Assembly (NCBI GenBank): GCA_031262895.1 | Contig: JAISGW010000097.1 | Location: 1 to 8,069 of the forward strand | DNA from: Tannerella sp. | GTDB lineage: Bacteria > Bacteroidota > Bacteroidia > Bacteroidales > Tannerellaceae | Direction of reading: 5' to 3' | Length of the DNA stretch: 8,069 nt | Shown: one piece after another, positions 1 through 6,062 of the stretch | Layout: every line of letters starts with the position of its first letter | Numbering within the stretch: the first letter of the stretch is position 1 | The notes under the pieces: model-generated | Databases searched by the model: none | What the model saw: only the letters and a program-made list of their open reading frames with translations | What the model was told of the DNA's origin: nothing | Translations under genes and position numbers: made by a program

Positions 1-784
1 AGTCCAGTTTACCGACGCCGTCAGAAAGAACACAACCAATGACTTCCTGTATTTCTACCAGAACTTGGATGTGCTGATACTTGATGACATCCAGGAAATG
101 ATAGGCTTGGAAAAGACCCAAAACACATTCTTCCATATTTTCAACCATCTCCACCGCCTCGACAAACAGCTCATCATGACTTCCGACAAGGCGCCCGTGG
201 ATTTGCAGGGCATGGAAGAACGACTGATTACGCGCCTTAAATGGGGCCTTACCGCCGAAATTGGCAGCCCTGACTTGGAACTGCGCAAGAAGATATTGCG
301 GAACCGCATCCAGCACGATGGCATCACGATGCCGGAAGAGGTGGTTGACTTCATTGCCGAAAACGTCACCGACAACGTGCGCACCTTGGAAGGTGTTGTC
401 GTATCGCTCATGGCCAACTCCGTCATCAACAATGCCGAGATAGACATGGCCATGGCCAAGCGGGTCATCGGACAGGCCGTCCGCCTGGAAAAGAAGCAGC
501 TTTCCGTCCAATCTATCCAAGAAACCGTGTGCAACTATTTTAACCTGGCCGTAGCCGACATACAAGCTAATTCCCGCAAACGCGAAATCGTGCAAGCCCG
601 TCAAATCACCATGTACCTGTCAAGGAAATACACCGATTGTTCGCTTTCCCACATAGGAAAAATCGTGGGCAAGAAAGACCACGCCACCGTTATCCATGCC
701 TGTGATACCATCAAAGACCAAATGGAAACAAGCCGCTCCTTCCGTGCCTCGGTAGAAGAAATAGAAATTCTGTTGAAGAACTGA
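1..784 (+). CDS. dnaA: Chromosomal replication initiator DnaA, C-terminal part (5' end outside window)
   Basis: DnaA binds DnaA boxes at oriC, and its ATP-bound form opens the origin for replication. The window enters in mid-gene: the frame is open from base 2 and ends at TGA 782-784, giving about 260 residues of a protein usually near 450-470. Domains I and II and the Walker A loop are therefore missing. What is visible, in order: Walker B (DVLILDD, bases 68-88), sensor I (IMTSDKAP), the arginine-finger region (EERLITRLKWGL), sensor II (NVRTLEG), and the domain IV helix-turn-helix with the family signature IGKIVGKKDHATVIHACDTI near bases 653-712. All key residues seem intact. A TTG at 65 is internal and not the real start. 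The gene converges with the GH97 gene and shares a terminator with it. I saw no cluster of DnaA boxes in the flanking intergenic DNA. Identification is very secure. Confidence 0.97.
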   Translation, partial: VQFTDAVRKNTTNDFLYFYQNLDVLILDDIQEMIGLEKTQNTFFHIFNHLHRLDKQLIMTSDKAPVDLQGMEERLITRLKWGLTAEIGSPDLELRKKILRNRIQHDGITMPEEVVDFIAENVTDNVRTLEGVVVSLMANSVINNAEIDMAMAKRVIGQAVRLEKKQLSVQSIQETVCNYFNLAVADIQANSRKREIVQARQITMYLSRKYTDCSLSHIGKIVGKKDHATVIHACDTIKDQMETSRSFRASVEEIEILLKN

Positions 785-822
785 AAAACGCCAAAACCAA
801 GGGGATTCCTTGTTGACGATAA

Positions 823-866
823 AAGCCCCTGCCTTGGATATTGTTCCTCGGCAGGGGCTTCTTTTT
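823..866 (+). terminator. Rho-independent terminator after dnaA, probably bidirectional
   Basis: A perfect 11-bp inverted repeat, AAGCCCCTGCC (823-833) and GGCAGGGGCTT (850-860), encloses a 16-base loop and is followed by CTTTTT on the plus strand. The stem is preceded by AAAA, so the minus-strand transcript of the GH97 gene, which stops at 887, would also end in a hairpin plus a short U run. It lies between the two convergent stop codons, as expected for a shared terminator. A weaker 5-bp hairpin (CAAGG 798-802, CCTTG 808-812) lies just upstream. Confidence 0.85.
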
Positions 867-886
867 CTATTTATTCAAAGCGGGAT

Positions 887-2893
887 TCAATTTCCGACGG
901 GAGTGAAGCGGGCCGCCCAGCCACCGCCGGAATACAGATGCAAGGGCAGGCTGTCGGAAGCAGTGACCTCGCGGGTTTCCTTCACGTAGTCGGTTGCATT
1001 GCGGTCGGCGTTCGGGCCGTCTTTGAAAATGACGGCGCGGTAAGTTCCTTTGCCGAGGAAGGATAGGGGAAGTTGGGCCTGGTATCCGCCCCAATTGGAC
1101 AAGGCGCCAACAAACCAGGTACTACCCTTGCGGCGCGCCGTGACGACATATTTGCCGACTTCCCCGGCCAGGCCACGGGTTTCGTCGAAGACGGTCGGGA
1201 TGGAGTCGATGAAGTTCGTGCACTCCTGTTCGCGCATATAGTTCGTCGGGCTGTCGGACAGCATCTGCAAGGGTCCGAAAAAGACGACATACATGGCCAA
1301 TTGATGAGCGCGCGTCCCCTGGCTCATCGGCCGGTCGCCAATGGGACGGTAGTCGCGACGGGTGGCATTGTCCATGGCGCCCGGCGTGTAATCCATCGGC
1401 CCGGCCAGGTTGCGGATGAAGGGAATGGCGGCGTCATAAGGCGGCATGTCGTTTTGTATGCTTCCCCTACGAAGCCAGCCGCCCTTCTCGTTTTCCATGC
1501 CTTTCACGCCTTCGAAGTTTAACACATTCGGATAGGTGCGGTTCAATCCGAGCGGGTGCATGCCGTGAAAATCGAGCACCAGATGATTAGCGGCAGCCGT
1601 CTTGGCAATGAGAAAGACGGATTGTATCATCTTCTGGTCGTCACTGTCAAAGAAATCCACCTTGAAACCCTTCACACCCAAGGCCGCGTAATGAGGAAAG
1701 GCCGTGTCCATCTGGCGGCTGACGTCGTGCCAGCTGGCCCAGAGAATGACACCCACGCCTTTTTGCTTGCCGTAGTTCACGATTTCAGGGATATTGACTT
1801 CGGGATTGACCTGCATCAGGTCACCCCGGCGGCTCCATCCTTCGTCGAGGATAATATATTGCAGATGATTGGCGGCGGCAAAGTCGATGAAATACTTGTA
1901 TGTGGGTGTGTTGATGCCGGCCAGGAAATCCACGTGGGTGAGGTTGCAGGCATTCCACCAGTCCCAGGCCACTTTCCCCGGCTTAATCCAAGAGATATCT
2001 TTCAGGCGCGAAGGGGCGGCCAGACGCATGGCCAGGTCGTTGTCCAAAAGCTGCACGTCATGCCGGCTGAGTGCCAATGCCCGCCAAGGCAGTGAACCCT
2101 TGCCCGGCACCTTGGCGATGTAGTCGGCCCGCTTTGTGGCGATGAAGTTGAGGCCCTGTATCCGTCCTTCGAGCGGATAAGGGGCGAAGGCCGCCTTCAA
2201 ACTACCGTCGCCGAAGCCGCCCGTAAGGAACATGCCCGGATAATCTTCCAGCCCGCCTTCCATGACCGCCGCTTTGCGTCCGTTGCCCAGGTCGACCAGC
2301 ACAGGGGCGAAGCTCAGGGAATCCGGCTTCATCTCCGACAAGCGTAAATGGTCGTAATAGGCTTCGAAAGCGTTCGAGTAGCGCTCGCCTCCCCGCATGT
2401 CGTTCACGTAAGCCACGAAAGCCTCCGGGTCGCCGGGGAAGCGGAAGACGGCCTCTTCATTCTTTATATACAGTTCCTTTTTCCCTTCCGTGAGGAAGCG
2501 GTAGGCCACGCCGTCGTTGTAGGCGCGGAATTCCAGGGCGTAGTGCTTGCGGAAATACAGCAACAGGCGTTTGTAGGAGTCGCCCACCCGGCTCTTCTTG
2601 TAAAAGGGAGTGTCGAAACCGCTGTCCACTTGAGAAAAGGACACTTTGTTTACTTTAGGATTCTCCCCCAACACGCTGCCGTCGGCCAGGGTCAGGGAAA
2701 GGGGCGATGAGAGCAGCACCTCGGTGCCGTCCATGCGTACCGACCAGCGAATGTCATTACCCGTCGTCACGCCGATACTGATGCGGCCGTCGGGCGAAGT
2801 GAGGGTTTGGGTCTTGTCGCCTGCCACCGCAGGAAGGGCGGCCAGGCAACAGGCCGTACACAAAAAGATACGAAAAAAAGAATAGCGCTTCAT
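887..2893 (-). CDS. Glycoside hydrolase family 97 alpha-glycosidase, secreted, probable retaining type
   Basis: GH97 enzymes hydrolyse alpha-glucosides or alpha-galactosides, usually in the periplasm of Bacteroidota. The 668-residue protein has the normal family length. Residues 1-24 form a signal peptide (basic MKRY, hydrophobic core, AVA/G cleavage site). Residues about 25-300 fit the N-terminal beta-sandwich, about 300-560 the (beta/alpha)8 barrel (KVAWDWWNA at 307, LDEGWS at 349, KGFKVDFFDSDD at 408, NFEGVKGMENEK at 459), and the rest the C-terminal beta domain. Asp413 in KVDF sits where retaining GH97 members carry their nucleophile, so I infer the retaining, alpha-galactosidase-like branch rather than the inverting SusB branch; the substrate stays open. 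The start at 2893 is chosen because the signal peptide begins there; an upstream in-frame ATG at 2935 would add 14 residues and overlaps the promoter. No susCD-like genes are in the window. A TAGCTTTG -7 box precedes the gene. Confidence 0.93.
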   Translation of the reverse strand: MKRYSFFRIFLCTACCLAALPAVAGDKTQTLTSPDGRISIGVTTGNDIRWSVRMDGTEVLLSSPLSLTLADGSVLGENPKVNKVSFSQVDSGFDTPFYKKSRVGDSYKRLLLYFRKHYALEFRAYNDGVAYRFLTEGKKELYIKNEEAVFRFPGDPEAFVAYVNDMRGGERYSNAFEAYYDHLRLSEMKPDSLSFAPVLVDLGNGRKAAVMEGGLEDYPGMFLTGGFGDGSLKAAFAPYPLEGRIQGLNFIATKRADYIAKVPGKGSLPWRALALSRHDVQLLDNDLAMRLAAPSRLKDISWIKPGKVAWDWWNACNLTHVDFLAGINTPTYKYFIDFAAANHLQYIILDEGWSRRGDLMQVNPEVNIPEIVNYGKQKGVGVILWASWHDVSRQMDTAFPHYAALGVKGFKVDFFDSDDQKMIQSVFLIAKTAAANHLVLDFHGMHPLGLNRTYPNVLNFEGVKGMENEKGGWLRRGSIQNDMPPYDAAIPFIRNLAGPMDYTPGAMDNATRRDYRPIGDRPMSQGTRAHQLAMYVVFFGPLQMLSDSPTNYMREQECTNFIDSIPTVFDETRGLAGEVGKYVVTARRKGSTWFVGALSNWGGYQAQLPLSFLGKGTYRAVIFKDGPNADRNATDYVKETREVTASDSLPLHLYSGGGWAARFTPVGN

Positions 2894-2914
2894 TGTATTG
2901 ATTTTATATGTGCG

Positions 2915-2922
2915 CAAAGCTA
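2915..2922 (-). promoter_or_regulatory. Bacteroides-type -7 promoter box for GH97 gene
   Basis: On the minus strand this reads TAGCTTTG, an exact match to the Bacteroides -7 consensus TAnnTTTG. A TTTG lies upstream (CAAA on plus at 2946-2949), 23 bases away, slightly more than the usual spacing to a -33 element. Transcription would start near 2908, giving a leader of about 15 bases before the ATG at 2893. Confidence 0.6.
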
Positions 2923-2957
2923 CGAAAGATTTCAAGCCTCCAATTCAAAGAAAGTCG

Positions 2958-2965
2958 TATTTTTG
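2958..2965 (+). promoter_or_regulatory. Bacteroides-type -7 promoter box for the ABC transporter cluster
   Basis: TATTTTTG matches the Bacteroides -7 consensus TAnnTTTG exactly. It lies 23 bases before the ATG at 2989, so the leader would be short. No proper TTTG -33 element is visible; TTTC at 2930-2933 is the nearest candidate. The box is only 35 bases from the opposing GH97 box, forming a compact divergent promoter. Confidence 0.5.
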
Positions 2966-2988
2966 CCTATAATTTACCATCTTACGAC

Positions 2989-3348
2989 ATGATGAGAGAA
3001 TACTTCTTCGTACTTGTTTGGGCTGTTTTGGCCTTGGCCTGCTTTGCCGCGGCCCTCTTCAGCGAGAGATGCTCTTGGTTGAACATGAACTGGAAAGACC
3101 TTTCACGTTACCGCAAGCACCAGCTTTCCGAAAAAGACTTGGAAACGTACCGGGCTTTTGGCCGCCACTGCCGAAAGACGTATCTCCGTATGGGCCTCGT
3201 CTATACCTTAGGTGCGATTGCAACTTATCTCTTGGGAACAAGCCGGAGCGTACTTATCAGCTCTTTACTCGCCTTCATGATTGTTTCCGTCGCCTGGTTA
3301 GTCTACGCTCCCCGCATAGAGAAATTCCGCCGCAAACCCGACAAATAA
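2989..3348 (+). CDS. Small three-helix membrane protein, DUF3784-like, function unknown
   Basis: A 119-residue protein with an N-terminal membrane helix (about residues 5-24), a charged, basic middle (about 34-65, with RYRKHQ and FGRHCRK), two further hydrophobic helices (about 68-82 and 87-106) and a basic tail ending FRRKPDK. This pattern resembles the small membrane proteins grouped under DUF3784, but I cannot confirm the family from sequence alone. It is the first gene of a cluster: the DUF5687-type ABC permease begins 28 bases after its stop, so it may be an accessory subunit of that transporter. The start at 2989 (second ATG at 2992) is preferred because it follows the TATTTTTG box; an in-frame ATG at 2908 would place 27 poorly hydrophobic residues in front and overlap both promoters. 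A related but broken gene lies at 5625-5914. Confidence 0.75.
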   Translation: MMREYFFVLVWAVLALACFAAALFSERCSWLNMNWKDLSRYRKHQLSEKDLETYRAFGRHCRKTYLRMGLVYTLGAIATYLLGTSRSVLISSLLAFMIVSVAWLVYAPRIEKFRRKPDK

Positions 3349-3376
3349 GCGGCCGAGACATTGAAAACACGTGTGT

Positions 3377-4852
3377 ATGTTGTACAAAACATTGCTAAGC
3401 CATAGGCGCAAAGCCATTCTTCGAAATCCGGCCTTCACCCGCAACAAGATTACAGGCATCCTGTTGGGCGTATTTATTCTTTTCTTCGCAGGCAACTTAG
3501 TATTCCTCAGCCTGACCCTTCCCTTGTCTATCGGAATCTTCAACCGTGTCCTTCCCTATTTGTTCATCGCCGACTTCTCCTTTAAATACCTCTTTAAATC
3601 GGGGCGTTCGTTGCGGTTGATCTCTTACCTGACGCTTCCCATCCGGCGCCGACAACTGTTCGACTATCTGCTTGACGGCGAATTCACGAGCCTTTGGAAC
3701 CTTTACCTGCCGTTGTTGCTCATCCCTTTTGCCTGCAAGACCATCTTGCCGGGCTACGGTTTTCCGGCCTTGGTCATCTACATTATATATATGTATCTCA
3801 TTAGTCTCATTTCGTCAATGGCGGCACGCGCTTTCAAGCTGCTGGCTTGGATGAAATTTCTGCTCTGGCCTATGCCTTTCCTCCTGTTGGCCGCCCTCAT
3901 AGGCAGTTCTTATTGGGCGGGAGTAAGTATAAGCAACTTCGCGGCCGCCTGGTTAGGCGGAGTGTTGGACTTCCGGCTCCGCGTATGGCTGGATCCCTTA
4001 TGGGTTTTATTCGGACTCAGGGTGCTCAACTTGGGAATGATGCGCCCGGCAGCCTACCTACTGATGGAAGGGAAAACAGGGAAAGTCAGAAAAAGAACTG
4101 TCCCTGCCCATGAACTACCGTTTATGGAGCGCTTTGGGAAGGCCGGCTATTGGGCGAAATTGGAATGGCACATGATTTGGCGCTCACCACGCTTAAGGAT
4201 ACAATATTATCTTGTGTTTCCCTTGATACTCATCCAATTTATCAATGTTTATTTTTCGAACGGAATGATGCGACTGCCCGGATACAATCTCTTCATTCTC
4301 TTTTTCATGCTGTATTCCCTCGGATTATCCGGAGGAGTGATGGGGCAATTCATGTTTTCCTCCGAATCCGCCTTTTTCGACGGCTTGATTTCTCGCCCTC
4401 TCAGCATATTGGATATTCTAAAGGGTAAATATTTGTTGTACACGGCAATTTCTTCCCTCACCCTGCTGTTGGCTCTCATCCCTGTAGCCTTGGGCCTATT
4501 GGATTTCTTGGAATTGATAAGCATCTTTTTCTATGCCGTCGGCTTCCTTTACTTCATCATGTTTCAAAACGTGATATATAACAAGAGCCACATGGATTTG
4601 GCGGCAAGTCCCTGGTTCAATTATTCGGGTTTATCAGGCAATTCTTATGTTATCACCCTTTTTGCCATAATTGTGCCGATAGCCTTAGCCATTATCGTAC
4701 GATATCTTTGTGGCAAAACGGCAGAATCCCTCTTCATGTTGCTTGTCGGCCTGGCCTTTACCCTAACAGCCAAACGCTGGTTAGCCTGGACGGCGCGGAG
4801 GTTCCTTCGGCGCAAATACGCCAATATGGCGGTTTATCGGGAACAAGAATAA
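3377..4852 (+). CDS. DUF5687-family ABC transporter membrane protein (permease)
   Basis: A 491-residue polytopic inner-membrane protein with about 11-12 hydrophobic segments (for example about residues 26-50, 106-122, 130-148, 161-178, 275-292, 303-325, 354-374, 380-398, 426-443 and 450-465). A basic, cytoplasmic-looking loop lies around 230-272. The stretch FSSESAFFDGLISRPLSI (327-344), followed by LKGKY, is what I recognise from DUF5687 proteins of Bacteroidota, which pair with an ABC ATPase. The cognate ATPase starts 17 bases downstream, supporting a transporter of ABC-2/exporter type; the substrate is unknown. ATG 3377 is chosen over a GTG two codons earlier (3371). No Shine-Dalgarno is visible, which is normal for this phylum. 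Codon use is less GC-rich than in the flanking GH97 and oxidoreductase genes. Confidence 0.85.
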   Translation: MLYKTLLSHRRKAILRNPAFTRNKITGILLGVFILFFAGNLVFLSLTLPLSIGIFNRVLPYLFIADFSFKYLFKSGRSLRLISYLTLPIRRRQLFDYLLDGEFTSLWNLYLPLLLIPFACKTILPGYGFPALVIYIIYMYLISLISSMAARAFKLLAWMKFLLWPMPFLLLAALIGSSYWAGVSISNFAAAWLGGVLDFRLRVWLDPLWVLFGLRVLNLGMMRPAAYLLMEGKTGKVRKRTVPAHELPFMERFGKAGYWAKLEWHMIWRSPRLRIQYYLVFPLILIQFINVYFSNGMMRLPGYNLFILFFMLYSLGLSGGVMGQFMFSSESAFFDGLISRPLSILDILKGKYLLYTAISSLTLLLALIPVALGLLDFLELISIFFYAVGFLYFIMFQNVIYNKSHMDLAASPWFNYSGLSGNSYVITLFAIIVPIALAIIVRYLCGKTAESLFMLLVGLAFTLTAKRWLAWTARRFLRRKYANMAVYREQE

Positions 4853-4869
4853 ATACAATCCCAAAGACC

Positions 4870-5577
4870 ATGATAGAAATAACAAACTTAAAGAAGACAT
4901 TCAACGGAAAAATAGCCGTAGACATTCCGTCTTTACAGATAGCTGAGGGCAGCCTGGTGGGCATCGTCGGCAATAACGGCGCCGGCAAGACCACACTCTT
5001 CCGTTTGATACTTGACCTGCTGAAAGCCGACACGGGCTGCGTGCGCATCGACGGGAAAGACGTGGCAAAAGACGAGCATTGGAAACAAACAACCGGTTCC
5101 TTCCTCGACAGCCATTTTCTAATAGAATTTCTTACAGCAGAAGAATATCTCTACTTCGTCGGCCAGGTGTACGGCTTGAGCAAAGATGAAACGGCCCTCC
5201 GGGTTGCCGCTTTTGCCCGCTTCCTCCACGGGGAAATCCTCGGGGAAAGGAAATATATACGTAACCTTTCGGCCGGCAACAAGCAGAAACTGGGTATACT
5301 GGCGGCCATGATGGTTCATCCGCGGCTGCTGATACTGGACGAACCTTTCAACTACCTGGATCCTTCCTCCCAGCTTGAGATGCGTGACCTCCTGCTCCGC
5401 ATGAATAAAGAGGAAAAAACGAGCATCCTGATTTCAAGCCACAATTTGGCGTACACCATAGATATTAGCAGCCGCCTGATTCTTTTGGAGCAGGGTCTCA
5501 TCCTGAAGGACATTTCCGATCGGGAACAGGCAACTGAAGAACTGGGCAACTACTTCCTGAAGGAAAGCGAGGCGTAA
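4870..5577 (+). CDS. ABC transporter ATP-binding protein partnered with the DUF5687 permease
   Basis: A 235-residue nucleotide-binding subunit that would power the adjacent permease from the cytoplasmic face. Visible motifs: Walker A GNNGAGKT (34-41), signature LSAGNKQK (133-140), Walker B LLILDE (153-158), D-loop YLDP (162-165) and switch histidine H191 in SSHNL. The length is normal for a single-domain exporter ATPase. At the Q-loop, where a glutamine is usual, the alignable residue is Asp80 (GSFLDSHFLIEFLTAEEYL); the signature also carries Asn in place of the last Gln of LSGGQ. ATG 4870 gives a start typical of the family (MIEITNLKKTF); an in-frame TTG at 4708 lies within the permease gene and is rejected. 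The 17-base gap implies co-transcription with the permease. Substrate and direction cannot be read from the sequence, but this arrangement is usually exporter-like. Confidence 0.93.
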   Translation: MIEITNLKKTFNGKIAVDIPSLQIAEGSLVGIVGNNGAGKTTLFRLILDLLKADTGCVRIDGKDVAKDEHWKQTTGSFLDSHFLIEFLTAEEYLYFVGQVYGLSKDETALRVAAFARFLHGEILGERKYIRNLSAGNKQKLGILAAMMVHPRLLILDEPFNYLDPSSQLEMRDLLLRMNKEEKTSILISSHNLAYTIDISSRLILLEQGLILKDISDREQATEELGNYFLKESEA

Positions 5578-5624
5578 ATACCGACCATCCAAATCAAAGC
5601 ATATAACTTCTAAACAACTACAAT

Positions 5625-5914
5625 ATGTTCCATTTTTCTACTATCGTTTTAGCTCATATAGCCTTGGCGCTGATTTCCTTTGTAGCGGCTACCTGCTGCA
5701 CGAAATATCCTCGGCAGAAAAGCTTTTCTTTAAATACCGTAAAGGCTACATTTCTTTGGGCGCTTTTTTCACCATCATGGGAGTTTCCTGGGGCATTTCC
5801 ACTCCGAGGCATCTGAATGTCCTGTCTTTTATCCTCGTCATGATCATTTTTTTGGCCCTCGTTTACTTCTTAGTGCCGGGTGTCATAGACCATTTCCGGG
5901 GAAAGGATAGATAA
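5625..5914 (+). pseudogene. Small membrane protein with a one-base frameshift, possible paralogue of the 2989-3348 gene
   Basis: The frame from ATG 5625 codes for a plausible membrane N-terminus (MFHFSTIVLAHIALALISF) up to about TKYPRQK. It then runs into non-protein-like sequence and stops at 5816. The -1 frame, without a start of its own at the 5' end, continues from the same place as LFFKYRKGYISLGAFF, followed by a hydrophobic helix (VLSFILVMIIFLALVYFL) and the basic end VIDHFRGKDR, stopping at TAA 5912-5914. Adding one A to the A4 run at 5718-5721 joins the halves into a 96-residue, three-helix protein. The RK-Y-G-T spacing, two C-terminal helices, Pro and terminal FR-K resemble the protein at 2989-3348. 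The gene begins 47 bases after the ATPase and probably belongs to the same cluster. It could be a true pseudogene, a sequencing error, or (less likely) a programmed frameshift: no canonical slippery heptamer is present. Confidence 0.65.
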
Positions 5915-5953
5915 ATTTGTTTATTTTTCCTGTACATACTTGAAAATAATCTT

Positions 5954-5961
5954 TATTTTTG
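5954..5961 (+). promoter_or_regulatory. Candidate -7 promoter box for the oxidoreductase operon
   Basis: TATTTTTG matches TAnnTTTG, in the 148-bp gap between the broken small membrane gene and the oxidoreductase. No TTTG lies at the right -33 distance (the nearest is 34 bases upstream at 5916-5919). If used, transcription would begin near 5967 and leave a leader of about 95 bases. Within that leader only a weak stem (GTGGG 5961-5965, CCCAC 5987-5991) is visible. Confidence 0.4.
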
Positions 5962-6062
5962 TGGGCGGAAGGCGCTAACCGATGTACCCACCCTACACAT
6001 GCTATCCCCCTCCAAAGCAAGGCTAACAAAGACAGATATGTATAACTTTTAAATTTATTGCG

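Noticed and set aside
785..886. Replication origin next to dnaA
   Set aside because: The gap has a terminator hairpin and no DnaA-box cluster; the one TTATCCA seen nearby is inside the dnaA coding region.
1556..2095. Plus-strand open frames opposite GH97 (also 1073-1522 and 2348-2710)
   Set aside because: They mirror GH97 codons, have no recognisable domains, and GH97 is well supported on the minus strand.
2894..2935. An upstream ATG extending GH97 by 14 residues
   Set aside because: The extension would bury the signal peptide start and overlap the -7 box; MKRYSFF at 2893 is a normal signal peptide start.
2908..2988. An upstream ATG (2908) extending the first small membrane protein by 27 residues
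   Set aside because: It would overlap both promoter boxes and place the TATTTTTG box inside the gene; the ATG at 2989 begins directly before the first membrane helix.
5715..5730. Programmed -1 frameshift site joining the two halves of the small membrane gene
   Set aside because: The local bases (CAG AAA AGC TTT TCT in frame) contain no canonical X XXY YYZ heptamer, and I see no obvious strong downstream stem. Kept only as an unlikely alternative.
5625..5816. An intact 63-residue protein
   Set aside because: Its last 30 or so residues do not look like protein, whereas the neighbouring frame from the same point gives convincing membrane helices and a basic tail; a frameshifted gene explains both.
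5895..5932. Terminator hairpin after the ABC cluster
   Set aside because: Only A/T-rich partial pairings (GGAAA with TTTCC, ATAAA with TTTAT) with a bulge are visible and there is no GC stem; too weak to call.
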